Positions 41,896-51,899 of a stretch of DNA of 64,000 bases are shown here, piece by piece. Position numbers and translations under genes: made by a program. The stretch lies in contig NZ_QMEV01000012.1 in assembly GCF_003284935.1 (NCBI RefSeq), positions 36,120 through 100,119 of the forward strand. Direction: 5' to 3'. The notes under the pieces were generated by a model. The model did no database searches, was not told the DNA's origin, and saw only the letters and a list, made by a program, of their open reading frames with translations. The stretch comes from Mycobacterium colombiense (GTDB taxonomy: Bacteria > Actinomycetota > Actinomycetes > Mycobacteriales > Mycobacteriaceae). Each line of letters starts with the position of its first letter. The stretch's first letter is position 1.

Positions 41896-42424
41896 CCAGC
41901 CACACCTCTCGTGCGCGGCGCGCGACCGCCGCAACGACGGCACCCAGAGCGATGCCGAAGGCCACGTCGCTGGGGTAGTGCACACCCAACAGCATCCGCG
42001 ACAACGCCATCGGCGGCACCAGGACCGCGGGCAGCGGCAGGCCGGTGGTCCGGCCCATCAGGATGGCCGCGGCGGTGGTCGAAGTGGCATGTGCGGACGG
42101 GAAACTCAGCTGGCTGGGCGTGCCGACGTTCACCGCGACGGCGGGGTCATGCGGCCGCTTGCGGCGCACGATCCGCTTGACGATGACGGCGGCGGCGTGT
42201 GCGGCGAACGCACCGGCCCCGGCGACCAGCCAGTCCCGGCGCCGCTTCGGTGACAGCAGCGCGCCGAGCACGGCGACGGCCACCCAGCCCAGACTGTGCT
42301 CGCCGAAGTGGGACAGCGCTCGCGCCGTGGGGAGCGCCGCGGGCCGATCGCTCAGCGCCGCCTGGATGGCGACCAGCGCGGCCACCTCGCCGCGCGCCGC
42401 CTGCGCAGCGGCGGCCTCATGCAT
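41888..42424 (-). CDS. PAP2-type phosphatase, proposed decaprenylphosphoryl-5-phosphoribose phosphatase
   Basis: A 178-residue membrane protein with the three PAP2 motifs: KRIVRRKRP, PSAHATS and SRMLLGVHYPSDV. The Rv3807c family is proposed to remove the 5-phosphate from decaprenylphosphoryl-5-phosphoribose after UbiA acts; the assignment rests on context and motifs. The ATG at 42424 overlaps the glfT2 stop by eight bases, and the gene overlaps ubiA by eight bases at its other end. The open frame upstream (to 42604) is inside glfT2 and is not used. Confidence 0.9.
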   Translation of the reverse strand: MHEAAAAQAARGEVAALVAIQAALSDRPAALPTARALSHFGEHSLGWVAVAVLGALLSPKRRRDWLVAGAGAFAAHAAAVIVKRIVRRKRPHDPAVAVNVGTPSQLSFPSAHATSTTAAAILMGRTTGLPLPAVLVPPMALSRMLLGVHYPSDVAFGIALGAVVAAVARRAREVWLDE

Positions 42425-44303
42425 GTTCTGCAGCGGGCAGCAACGCCGTCTCCCACTTCTGCTTGCTGGACAACACCGGCAGCGCGTCGCGATACACCCG
42501 GCGCATCTCGTCGAAGCGGCTGAGCAGCTGACGCTGACGGCGCAGCGATGCGAACAAGAGCGAGAACATCTTTCGGCGGTCCCGCTGCCGATAGACCACG
42601 CCACAGCCGTCCGCCGTGGTGACCGTCACGCCGTCGACCGTGCACAGCCGGAACCAACGCGCATCCTGGGTGGGCACGTTGAACTCGGGCCGAATGTGGG
42701 ATTCGGTGTCGGCCTTGGTCATGTTGTGCAGGATGCCGCGGGCCAGCCGGTAGCTGATCGAGACAGGGTTCACCGGCGGCTTCATCGCCTTGGTCTTGTG
42801 CGAGGGCGCCGGCAGTTCGCTGGCCGCCGGCAACACGACGGCGTCCGGGTATTCCTTGCGCAGCCGGTGCACTTCGGGCAGACCCGATTCCAGGATCGAG
42901 AAGATGTGCTCCGGGCCGGCGAGGAAGTCGTCGATGGCCCGGTTCTGAATCGCGACGGTCGAATACTCAAGGCAGGCAAGGTGTTTCAGGGTAGCCTTGA
43001 GGTGGCTGCGGACCAGGCCGGTGATGTCGCCCTCCCAGTGCAGCGCCGCCACCACCAGCCGGTTGCGCAGGTGGAAGTAGGCCTGCCAGTCGATGGCGTC
43101 GTCCTTGTCGCTCCAGGCCATGTGCCAGATCGCGGCGCCGGGCAACGTGACCGTCGGATAGCCGTGTTCGCCGGCGCGCAGACCGTATTCGGCGTCGTCC
43201 CACTTGATGAACAGCGGCAGCGGTTGGCCCAGCTCCTCCGCGACCTGCCGCGGGATCATGCATGTCCACCAGCCGTTGAAGTCGACGTCGATGCGCCGGT
43301 GCAGCAGCGCGCTGCGATCGTTCTTGTCGTTCAACGGAAACGTGGCGAAGTCGTGGTCGTACTCGGCGTGCGGCGCGGCGGTCCACATGAAATTCGCCTG
43401 GTTGACGACCTCACCCATGATGTGCAGATGCGACGGCTCCTGCAGGTTGAGCATCTGCCCGCCGATCAACGTCGGCGTCTTGGCGAACCGGCTGAGCGCC
43501 AGTACCCGCAGGATCGTGTCCGGCTCGATGCGGATGTCGTCGTCCATGAACAGGATCTGTTGGCAGTCGGTGTTTTTCAGCGCCTCGTACATCACCCGGC
43601 TGTAGCCGCCGGAGCCGCCGAGGTTGGGCTGGTTGTGGATGGACAGCCGGCTGCCCAGTCCCGCAGCCGCCGCCGCGAAGTCCGGATGGTCACGCACCTT
43701 CCGGGTGCCTTGGTCCGGGACGATGACCGCACCGATCACCTTGTCCACCAACGCATCCGCGGTCAGGTCGGCCAGCGCGTTGACGCAGTCGGCGGGGCGG
43801 TTGAACGTGGGGATGCCGACGGCGATGTTGGCCGTGCCCGGCGCGGGCTCGGTGGCGTACCAGCCGCCGCTGATGAGGTTGACCGCGGTGTCGGTGGTGA
43901 TGTCGAACCAGATCCAGCCGCCGTCCTCGAACGGCTTGAGCGGCACCTCGATCTCGACGACGGCGGGCTGCTCGTCGGTGCCGACGAATTGGCGGCCCTG
44001 CACCGAGATTCGCACCCCGGTGGCTTTGGTCCGATAGACGTCGACGCGGCCGGTGCCGGTCAGCTCGACCCGCAGCACCACCGACTGACAGATCGACCAG
44101 CGCCGCCAGTAGCTGGCCGGGAACGCGTTGAAGTAGGTGGCGAACGACACTTCGGACTCTTTGCCGATCTCCAGCGACGTACGGCTGGTCGCGTGGGCGC
44201 GCCGGGCGTTGGTCGTCGACTCCTCCAGGTAGAGCTTGCGCACGTCGAGCGGTTCACCGGGACGCGGGAGGATGATCCGGGACAGCAGGCTCACGGCGGA
44301 CAT
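42417..44303 (-). CDS. glfT2: Galactofuranosyltransferase GlfT2 (processive)
   Basis: A 628-residue bifunctional GT2 enzyme that alternates beta-1,5 and beta-1,6 linkages to build the galactan of about 30 units. The order is an N-terminal beta-barrel (to about 150), the GT-A core with VGIPTFNRP, the metal-binding DDD at 254-256, the catalytic Asp pair at 369-370 (KWDDAEYG) and metal-ligand His394 (IWHMAW), and a C-terminal helical bundle. Numbers are two lower than in M. tuberculosis. It abuts glf with no gap and overlaps the PAP2 gene, so the donor-making mutase and the polymerase are made together. Confidence 0.96.
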   Translation of the reverse strand: MSAVSLLSRIILPRPGEPLDVRKLYLEESTTNARRAHATSRTSLEIGKESEVSFATYFNAFPASYWRRWSICQSVVLRVELTGTGRVDVYRTKATGVRISVQGRQFVGTDEQPAVVEIEVPLKPFEDGGWIWFDITTDTAVNLISGGWYATEPAPGTANIAVGIPTFNRPADCVNALADLTADALVDKVIGAVIVPDQGTRKVRDHPDFAAAAAGLGSRLSIHNQPNLGGSGGYSRVMYEALKNTDCQQILFMDDDIRIEPDTILRVLALSRFAKTPTLIGGQMLNLQEPSHLHIMGEVVNQANFMWTAAPHAEYDHDFATFPLNDKNDRSALLHRRIDVDFNGWWTCMIPRQVAEELGQPLPLFIKWDDAEYGLRAGEHGYPTVTLPGAAIWHMAWSDKDDAIDWQAYFHLRNRLVVAALHWEGDITGLVRSHLKATLKHLACLEYSTVAIQNRAIDDFLAGPEHIFSILESGLPEVHRLRKEYPDAVVLPAASELPAPSHKTKAMKPPVNPVSISYRLARGILHNMTKADTESHIRPEFNVPTQDARWFRLCTVDGVTVTTADGCGVVYRQRDRRKMFSLLFASLRRQRQLLSRFDEMRRVYRDALPVLSSKQKWETALLPAAEHA

Positions 44304-45542
<1,239 letters not shown>

Positions 45543-45765
45543 CTAACCCATTTGGCGAGGCCATGCGGCGGGCTCGGCCCCGTAACGACCGCCGTTGCGG
45601 CGCCGCGAATCCGCGATCACAGTCGGGGTCGCAATTGCCTCACGATTCAATATCACCACTCTAGTAACAGGGTCACCACTCGTACCATCGACTTTGTGTG
45701 ATTCCCACCAGCTAGGACCGGCGGGACGCGCCGACACAACACATAGTCAGATAGAGGAGACTTCC

Positions 45766-46788
45766 GTGCCGAACCGACGCCGACGCAAGCTCTCAACAGC
45801 CATGAGCGCGGTTGCCGCCCTGGCAGTGGCGAGTCCTTGCGCATACTTCCTTGTCTACGAATCGACTGCCGGCACCAAGGCGCCCGAGCACCACGAGTTC
45901 AAGCAGGCAGCGGTGATGAGCGACCTGCCCGGTGAGCTGATGGGCGCCCTGTCGCAGGGGCTGTCGCAGTTCGGGATCAACATGCCCCCGATTCCGGCCT
46001 TGAACGGGGGTGCGACCGGCACGCCGGGTCTCGCCAGCCCCGGCCTGGGCACTCCCGGCCTGGGCGCTCCGGGCCTGGGCACTCCGGGCCTCGGGACTCC
46101 CGGGCTGGGGACGACGGGCCTGACCAATCCGGGCGTGACCAGCCCCGGTCTGGCCAGCCCCGGTCTGACCAGTCCCGGCGTGACGAGTCCTGGCCTGACC
46201 AGCCCCGGTGCGGCGCCCTTGACGCCCGGGCTTGCGGCCCCCGGCGCGTTGCCGACCACCCCCGGTGGCGGTGTCGCGACCCCCGGTGCCGGGCTCAACC
46301 CGGCGCTGTCCAACCCCGGGCTGACCAGCCCGGCCGGTGTGACCCCGGGTCTGGGTGGGCCGGCGTTGTCGCCGAGCGAGGTGCCGATCGATTCCGGGGC
46401 CGGGTTGGACCCGGGCGCCGGTGGCACCTACCCGATCCTGGGCGACCCGTCGACCTTCGGTAACGCGTCGCCGGTCGGCGGCGGGACCGGCCTGGGCGGC
46501 GGTTCGGGCACCGGTGGTGCCAGTGGCGGTCTGGTCAACGACGTGATGCAAGCCGCCAACCAGCTGGGTGCCGGCCAGGCGATCGACCTGCTCAAGGGCC
46601 TGGTCATGCCGGCCATCACGCAGGGTATGCAGGGTGGCGCCGCCGGTGCCCTGCCGGGTGCCGCGGGTGCCCTGCCTGGCGCCGCGGGTGCCCTGCCGGG
46701 TGCGGCGGGTGCTCTGCCCGCCGCCGCGGGTGCGGCCGGTGCGTTGCCGGCGGCCGCCGGCGCGGTGCCGGCGCTGCCCCCGGTCTAG
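45766..46788 (+). CDS. erp: Exported repetitive protein Erp (PirG)
   Basis: A 340-residue surface virulence-factor homologue. The conserved N-terminus (VPNRRRRKLSTAMSAVAALAVASP) is a basic start plus signal/membrane segment. A middle region of thirteen five-residue units of the PGL(T/G)S type (residues 86-150) is followed by a globular part (GGTYPILGDPSTFG, LVNDVMQAANQLGAGQAIDLLKG). The C-terminus carries AAGALPG units (residues 292-336) that I do not recall from the 284-residue M. tuberculosis protein, which ends in a Pro-rich tail. The GTG at 45766 has AGAGGAG eight bases upstream. A strong terminator follows. Confidence 0.95.
   Translation: MPNRRRRKLSTAMSAVAALAVASPCAYFLVYESTAGTKAPEHHEFKQAAVMSDLPGELMGALSQGLSQFGINMPPIPALNGGATGTPGLASPGLGTPGLGAPGLGTPGLGTPGLGTTGLTNPGVTSPGLASPGLTSPGVTSPGLTSPGAAPLTPGLAAPGALPTTPGGGVATPGAGLNPALSNPGLTSPAGVTPGLGGPALSPSEVPIDSGAGLDPGAGGTYPILGDPSTFGNASPVGGGTGLGGGSGTGGASGGLVNDVMQAANQLGAGQAIDLLKGLVMPAITQGMQGGAAGALPGAAGALPGAAGALPGAAGALPAAAGAAGALPAAAGAVPALPPV
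46021..46215 (+). repeat. Thirteen 15-bp repeats in erp (PGLxS units)
   Basis: Pentapeptides run in register over 65 residues (TPGLA, SPGLG, TPGLG, APGLG and so on to SPGLT, SPGAA). The unit number varies among mycobacterial species. Confidence 0.85.
46639..46773 (+). repeat. 21-bp repeats at the erp 3' end (AAGALPG units)
   Basis: Three exact AAGALPG heptapeptides are followed by three imperfect ones (AAGALPA, AAGALPA, AAGAVPA) with an extra AAG triplet between them. At the DNA level this is a minisatellite with a 21-bp period. Confidence 0.8.
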
Positions 46789-46810
46789 TCCTTTACAAAC
46801 CCTCCACAAG

Positions 46811-46840
46811 ACGGCACCGCAGAGATATCTGCGGTGCCGT
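46811..46840 (+). terminator. Rho-independent terminator of erp
   Basis: A perfect 13-bp stem (ACGGCACCGCAGA/TCTGCGGTGCCGT) with loop GATA lies 22 bases after the erp stop and is followed by CGATTTT. Confidence 0.88.
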
Positions 46841-46906
46841 CGATTTTGGTCGAGATTCGCCGACGCTCAGCTCGTGTCGTCACATAGATAACATTAGGAA
46901 CACACG

Positions 46907-46912
46907 TAACAT
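46907..46912 (+). promoter_or_regulatory. Putative -10 box of the PGRP-domain gene (leaderless)
   Basis: TAACAT is six bases before the GTG at 46919. Confidence 0.4.
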
Positions 46913-46918
46913 CAGCTG

Positions 46919-48556
46919 GTGTCCCGCAGTCGTGCGCCAACGATGCTGCTCACCGCAATGGCGGCGACCGTCGTCCTCGTCTCGTGGGTGGCGGACACGA
47001 CACGCGATCGCGGCGCCGCCAGCGCGCGGCCGTCCCGCGGCACCCAGCTGGTCGAACAGCCGCTGGTCGGGCTGGGGGCCGGCGTCACGGTTCGCGAAAT
47101 CAGTCAGGACGCGCCCTTCTCCCTGGTCGCCCTCACCGGCGACCTGGCCGGCACCTCGACGCGTGTGCGGGCCAAGCACCGCGACGGCTCGTGGGGCCCG
47201 TGGTATCAGACCGAGTACGAAACCGCGGCGCCCGACGGGGCCAGCGCGGCCGGGTCCCTCGAGGGACCCCGCGGCACCGACCCGGTGTTCGTCGGCGCCA
47301 CCACGACGGTCCAGATCGCGGTCACCCGCCCGCTCGACGCCGCGGTGACCCAACCGCCGCCGGCACCCCCGAGCGACAAGGCCGAGCTGGGCTACAAGCC
47401 GGCCTCCCGGGAACAGCCCTTCGGCCAGAACATCTCGGCCGTCCTCATCTCCCCGCCGCAGGCGCCGGCCGACACGCATTGGACACCACCGGCCGGAGTC
47501 TTGATGCCCGGCCAGGCTCCGCCCATCATCAGCCGCGCGGAATGGGGCGCCGACGAATCGTTACGATGCGGTTCCCCGCAGTACGACAACGGGATTCGCG
47601 CCGCGGTGGTCCACCACACCGCGGGCAGCAACGACTATTCGCCGCTTGAATCGGCCGGCATCGTCAAGGCCATCTACACCTACCACAGCAAGACGCTGGG
47701 CTGGTGCGACATCGCATACAACGCGCTGGTGGACAAGTACGGCCAGGTGTTCGAGGGCAGCGCCGGCGGAATGACCAAGGCGGTGGAGGCTTTTCACACC
47801 GGCGGGTTCAACCGCAACACGTGGGGCGTGGCGATGATCGGCAACTTCGACGACGTGCCGCCCACCCCGATCCAGCTGCGGACCATGGGCCGGTTGCTGG
47901 GCTGGCGGCTGGGCCTGGACGGCGTCGACCCGAAGGGCACGGTGCAACTGGAATCGGCCGGCAGCCACTACACGACCTTCCCGGCGGGCGCCATCGCGAC
48001 GTTGCCGACGATCTTCACCCACCGCGACGTCGGCAACACCGATTGCCCGGGCAACGCGGCGTACGCGTTGATGGACGAAATGCGGGACATCGCATCGCAT
48101 GTCAACGATCCGCCCGAAGAGTTGCTCAAGGCGCTGCAGGGCGGTGCAATCTATGACCACTGGCAGGCGATCGGCGGGATGAACAGCGTGCTGGGCGCCC
48201 CGACCTCACCGGAAGACAGCGCCGACGGCGACGCCCGCTTCGTCACGTTCGCCCGGGGCGCGATGTACTGGTCACCCGAGACCGGCGCCCAGCCGGTGAC
48301 CGGCGCCATCTACGACGCCTGGGGCTCACAGAGCTATGAACGCGGTCCGCTCGGACTGCCGACCAGCGCGGAAATACAAGAGCCGCTACAGATTACGCAA
48401 AACTTCCAGCACGGCACCCTGAACTATGAGCGGCTGACCGGAAACGTCAGCGAGGTCGTCGACGGGATCACGATTCCGCTGACCACCGAATCCCCAAGCG
48501 GCCCAACGGTACCGGCCGAGCACTTCTCGCTGCCGTCACACCCGACGCCGACGTGA
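46919..48556 (+). CDS. Secreted peptidoglycan-recognition (N-acetylmuramoyl-L-alanine amidase-type) protein with LGFP repeats
   Basis: The 545-residue product has a signal or anchor helix (about 9-25) and an N-terminal beta-rich domain to about 170. A PGRP/amidase_2 domain (about 199-400) follows, with zinc-ligand candidates VVHHTAG, the partner FTHRDVG and TDCPG, together with WCDIAYNALVDKYGQVFEG. It ends in LGFP-type repeats (NSVLGAPTSPE, GPLGLPTSAE) that bind cell-wall polymers. It corresponds to Rv3811. The predicted activity is cleavage of the stem peptide from muramic acid, outside the cell. H37Rv has PE_PGRS62 next; it is absent here, and the HAD gene follows convergently. Confidence 0.88.
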   Translation: MSRSRAPTMLLTAMAATVVLVSWVADTTRDRGAASARPSRGTQLVEQPLVGLGAGVTVREISQDAPFSLVALTGDLAGTSTRVRAKHRDGSWGPWYQTEYETAAPDGASAAGSLEGPRGTDPVFVGATTTVQIAVTRPLDAAVTQPPPAPPSDKAELGYKPASREQPFGQNISAVLISPPQAPADTHWTPPAGVLMPGQAPPIISRAEWGADESLRCGSPQYDNGIRAAVVHHTAGSNDYSPLESAGIVKAIYTYHSKTLGWCDIAYNALVDKYGQVFEGSAGGMTKAVEAFHTGGFNRNTWGVAMIGNFDDVPPTPIQLRTMGRLLGWRLGLDGVDPKGTVQLESAGSHYTTFPAGAIATLPTIFTHRDVGNTDCPGNAAYALMDEMRDIASHVNDPPEELLKALQGGAIYDHWQAIGGMNSVLGAPTSPEDSADGDARFVTFARGAMYWSPETGAQPVTGAIYDAWGSQSYERGPLGLPTSAEIQEPLQITQNFQHGTLNYERLTGNVSEVVDGITIPLTTESPSGPTVPAEHFSLPSHPTPT

Positions 48557-48566
48557 CCGAGTACCG

Positions 48567-49382
48567 CTAAAGCCACCAGCGTTCCAGCACGCGGCCCACC
48601 CCGTCGTCATTGTTGGGGGCGGTGACCTCGTCGGCGGCGGCCTGCACGTCGGGATGGGCGTTGCCCATCGCCACGCCATGCCCGGCCCAGCGCAGCATCG
48701 GCAGGTCGTTGGGCATATCGCCGAACGCCACCACCTCCTCGGGAGCGATCTCCAGCGGCCGCGCGATCTCGTCGATGCCGGTGGCCTTGCTGGTCCCCAA
48801 CGGGACGATCTCGATCAGGCCGTTGTTGGTGGAGTAGGTGATGTCGCCCTCGATGCCGACGTGCTTGGCCAGCTCGGCCGCCATGTCGGCGCTGCGGGCT
48901 CCGGACCGGCGGATGAGCAGCTTGATCGCCGGGGCGCTGAGCAGATCCTGGATCGACACCTCGGTGTTGTCCGGGTTGAGCCAGGCATGCTCGTAGCCCG
49001 GCGAGCTGACGAACTGCGGCGTCGCCGTGTCATGCGCGCTTTCGCCGATCCGCTCGACGGCCAGGCCCGCGCCCGGGATGACGCGGGTGGCCAGCTCCGC
49101 CAACTCGGCCAGGGTGTCGACGCCCAGCGTGCGGGCGGACACCACCCGGTCGGTTGCGGCGTCGTAGATGACAGCGCCGTTGGCGCACACCGAGATCGGC
49201 GCGAAACCCAGCGCGTCGACGACCGGACGGATCCAGCGCGGCGGGCGGCCGGTCGCCACCACGAACTGCGCACCGGCGCCCACCGCGGCGCGGATGGCGT
49301 CGCGGGTGCGCGGGGAGATCTTCTCGTCGTCGTCGAACAGGGTGCCGTCGACGTCGCACGCGATGAGCGCCGGCAGGGTCAT
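48567..49382 (-). CDS. HAD-superfamily Cof-type hydrolase (Rv3813c family)
   Basis: A 271-residue HAD phosphatase of the Cof/IIB type. Motif I is IACDVDGTLFDDD near the N-terminus, motif II lies in VVATGRPP, motif III is the Lys of LGTSKATGIDEI and motif IV is VVAFGDMPNDLPML. Members hydrolyse small phosphorylated metabolites such as sugar phosphates or flavin nucleotides; the substrate here is unknown. The ATG at 49382 is used; a GTG three codons earlier is possible. It lies downstream of, and on the same strand as, three acyltransferase genes. Confidence 0.88.
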   Translation of the reverse strand: MTLPALIACDVDGTLFDDDEKISPRTRDAIRAAVGAGAQFVVATGRPPRWIRPVVDALGFAPISVCANGAVIYDAATDRVVSARTLGVDTLAELAELATRVIPGAGLAVERIGESAHDTATPQFVSSPGYEHAWLNPDNTEVSIQDLLSAPAIKLLIRRSGARSADMAAELAKHVGIEGDITYSTNNGLIEIVPLGTSKATGIDEIARPLEIAPEEVVAFGDMPNDLPMLRWAGHGVAMGNAHPDVQAAADEVTAPNNDDGVGRVLERWWL

Positions 49383-49416
49383 GAAAACCACCCGCTACGG
49401 CGGCCGGCCGGACCGC

Positions 49417-50202
49417 TCAATGCAGCCCGCTCTGGTTCTGCCCGGGCCGGGTCACGCCGTCGGTGCCGTACTTTCGCAGCCGTTCCTGGAGCTCCGACAA
49501 CCGCAGGGCCCGGGAATCCTCCTGGGTGGGCGCGCTGCCGCCCAGGCGCCGCGGCACCCAGTATTCGTCCTTCGGGTGCGGATATTCCTCCTGCACCCAA
49601 TACAGCAGGTCGTTCATCGCCGAGCGCAGCAGCAGGTTGAGTTCCTCGGGCGTGCCCCGCGGGGGCAACGGCTGCCCGGCCGCCACGGTGATCGGCACCT
49701 TGTTGCGGAATACCTTCTTGGGATGGTCCTTGGGCCAGATGCGGTGCGCGCCCCAGACGACGATCGGGACGATCGGCACGCGGGCGTCCAGCGCCATGCG
49801 CGCCGCCCCGGTCTTGAACTCCCGCAGTTCGAAGCTGCGGGAGATGGTGGCCTCGGGATGCATCCCGATCAGCTCGCCCTCGCGCATGCGCTGCACGGCC
49901 ACCTCGAAAGCGTCGTGCCCCGCCCGGCGGTCCACCGGGATGAGCCGGGCGTGATTGATGACGTAGTTGACCGCCTTCACGTCGGCCATCTCGGCCTTGA
50001 TCATGAAGTACGCCCGCCGCTTGCGCTCGCGGACGGCCATCAGCGTCGGGAGCCAGTCCAGGTAGCTGGTGTGGTTCTGGGCGAGCAGGGCGCCGCCGCG
50101 CTCGGGAATGTTCTCCAGGCCGTGATAGGTGAACTTGGTCCCCTGCATCGCGACCATCGGCGGAACGATCCATTCCGCCAGCCGGTAGAACCCCTCGGGC
50201 AT
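49417..50202 (-). CDS. PlsC-type lysophospholipid acyltransferase (third of three)
   Basis: A 261-residue 1-acylglycerol-3-phosphate acyltransferase-family protein. The catalytic motif is NHTSYLDWLP (NHx4D), the glycerophosphate-site motif is EGELIGMHPEATISRSFE and a third block is VPIVPIVVWGAHRIWPKDHP. It corresponds to Rv3814c. The three adjacent genes share this architecture and arose by tandem duplication. This copy is the most divergent in its N-terminus (EGFYRLAEWIVPPMVAMQG). Gap to the next paralogue is 14 bp, so they form an operon. The acyl acceptor is not known. Confidence 0.88.
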   Translation of the reverse strand: MPEGFYRLAEWIVPPMVAMQGTKFTYHGLENIPERGGALLAQNHTSYLDWLPTLMAVRERKRRAYFMIKAEMADVKAVNYVINHARLIPVDRRAGHDAFEVAVQRMREGELIGMHPEATISRSFELREFKTGAARMALDARVPIVPIVVWGAHRIWPKDHPKKVFRNKVPITVAAGQPLPPRGTPEELNLLLRSAMNDLLYWVQEEYPHPKDEYWVPRRLGGSAPTQEDSRALRLSELQERLRKYGTDGVTRPGQNQSGLH

Positions 50203-50216
50203 GTCTTCTCCTTCGC

Positions 50217-50972
50217 CTACTGCGACGGGCGCTCGGCCCTTTTAGCCGAGCGGGCCGCCGCCTCGGTGGCCTCTATGCGAGCGGCCTCGGCCATAGTCGG
50301 CGCTCCGCCGCCCAGGCGGCGCGGCATCCAAAACGCTCCGGGCTCGCCCGGATAGTCCTCTTGAGCCCGGTGCAGCAAGGTGGTCATCGAGTCGCGCAGG
50401 GCGGCGTCGGTCTGCGCGATGTCTTCGCGCGCCGCTAACGGCGCGCCTACCTGCACAGTAATGGGTATTTTGGCGCGGCCCACATTTCGCGGGTGATCCT
50501 TGGTCCAGATGCGCTGCGCTCCCCAGACGATCAGCGGCACGATCGGGACGTCGGCCTCGATGGCCATCCGCGCGGCGCCGGTCTTGAATTCCTTGAGCTC
50601 GAAGCTGCGGCTGATGGTGGCCTCGGGATACACCCCCACCAGCTCGCCCTCGCGCAGCCGCTGCACCGCCACCGCGTAGGCGCCCGCCCCGGCGCCGCGA
50701 TCCACCGGGATGGTGCGGGTGTGCTTGATCAGGAAATTGACCGGCTTGACCTGCTGCATCTCGGCTTTGATCATGAACCTCAGCCGACGCCCCCGGCGGT
50801 GGACGGCCAGCGCGGCCGGCAGGAAGTCGACGTAGCTGGTGTGGTTGATCGCCACCACGGCGCCGCCCCGTTCGGGGATCTGCTCCTCACCGCGGTAGGT
50901 GATCCTGGTCCCGGTGGCCTTGACGACCAGATGAGCCAGCAGCTCCAACGCGCGGAAGGTCGGCTCCACCAT
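50217..50972 (-). CDS. PlsC-type lysophospholipid acyltransferase (second of three)
   Basis: A 251-residue paralogue with INHTSYVDFLPAAL (NHx4D), EGELVGVYPEATISRSFELKEF and VPLIVWGAQRIWTKDHPRN. It corresponds to Rv3815c. The C-terminal tail has the family ending MPRRLGGGAPTMAEA followed by an Ala/Arg-rich helix. It is closer to the first copy than to the third in the block after NHx4D. The gap to the upstream paralogue is six bases. Confidence 0.88.
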   Translation of the reverse strand: MVEPTFRALELLAHLVVKATGTRITYRGEEQIPERGGAVVAINHTSYVDFLPAALAVHRRGRRLRFMIKAEMQQVKPVNFLIKHTRTIPVDRGAGAGAYAVAVQRLREGELVGVYPEATISRSFELKEFKTGAARMAIEADVPIVPLIVWGAQRIWTKDHPRNVGRAKIPITVQVGAPLAAREDIAQTDAALRDSMTTLLHRAQEDYPGEPGAFWMPRRLGGGAPTMAEAARIEATEAAARSAKRAERPSQ

Positions 50973-50978
50973 CGATCA

Positions 50979-51746
50979 CTACTCCGGCGCTCCTGCGGAC
51001 CGGGCCCGCCGAGCCGCCCGGGCGGCCGCCTCCTCGGCCTCCAGCTGGGCCGCCTCCGCCAGCGACGGGGCGCCGCCGCCCAGCCGGTGTGGCACCCAGA
51101 ACTCGCCGGCCGGATGCGGCCCGTACATCTCCTGCGCGCGCTCGAGCAGATGCTGCATGCGCGAGTGCAGCAGCCCCTTGAGTTCCTCGATGGCCAGCGT
51201 GGGCTCGATCGGTTCGCCGACCAGCACCGTGATCGGAACCTTGGGCCGCCAGAGCTTTTTCGGGTGATCCTTGGTCCAGATCCGCTGGGCGCCCCAGACG
51301 ATGTGCGGAACGATCGGCACCCCGGCCTCGACCGCCATCCGCGCGGCCCCCGATTTGAATTCCTTGATCTCGAAGCTGCGACTGATCGTGGCCTCGGGGT
51401 AGACGCCGACCAGCTCGCCGTCCTTGAGGTGGCGGACAGCGGCTTCGAAGGAGGCGGCGCCGTCCTGGCGGTTCACCGAGATGTGCCGCAGGCTGCGCAT
51501 GATCGGCCCGGTGACCTTGTGGTCGAACACCTCCTGTTTGGCCATGAACCGCACCTTGCGTCCCAGGCCCTGCTTGTAGGCCGGCAGCCCCGCGAAGGTG
51601 AAGTCGAGATAACCGGTGTGGTTGATCGCGATCACCGCTCCGCCGCTGGTCGGCAGGTTCTCCACGCCGGCGACCGTGATCTTCAGGCCCTGGACGCGCC
51701 ACACCAGGCGGGCGAGTTGAATGACAGTCCCGTAAACCGGTTCCAC
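50979..51746 (-). CDS. PlsC-type lysophospholipid acyltransferase (first of three)
   Basis: A 255-residue paralogue with INHTGYLDFTFAGL (NHx4D), DGELVGVYPEATISRSFEIKEF and VPHIVWGAQRIWTKDHPKK, corresponding to Rv3816c. It is the promoter-proximal gene of the acyltransferase operon. A minus-strand TAGGCT eight bases before the GTG start suggests a leaderless transcript. The gene is divergent from the Rieske-fusion gene. Rv3817, a phosphotransferase gene next in H37Rv, is missing from this position. Confidence 0.88.
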   Translation of the reverse strand: MEPVYGTVIQLARLVWRVQGLKITVAGVENLPTSGGAVIAINHTGYLDFTFAGLPAYKQGLGRKVRFMAKQEVFDHKVTGPIMRSLRHISVNRQDGAASFEAAVRHLKDGELVGVYPEATISRSFEIKEFKSGAARMAVEAGVPIVPHIVWGAQRIWTKDHPKKLWRPKVPITVLVGEPIEPTLAIEELKGLLHSRMQHLLERAQEMYGPHPAGEFWVPHRLGGGAPSLAEAAQLEAEEAAARAARRARSAGAPE

Positions 51747-51754
51747 AGCAGTTC

Positions 51755-51760
51755 AGCCTA
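51755..51760 (-). promoter_or_regulatory. Putative -10 box of the acyltransferase operon (leaderless)
   Basis: TAGGCT on the minus strand is eight bases before the GTG at 51746. Confidence 0.4.
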
Positions 51761-51899
51761 ATGCTCCCGGCCGAGTGCCGCCCCCACAGCCGGAAATCGC
51801 AGGTGGCTCGCGCTAAGCTCGGGGGCTGAAAAGCCGTCATCCCCGGCCGAGGCCGCAGAAGCCTTTCGCAGGCCTTCTACCGGCCCCAGGAAGGTATCA

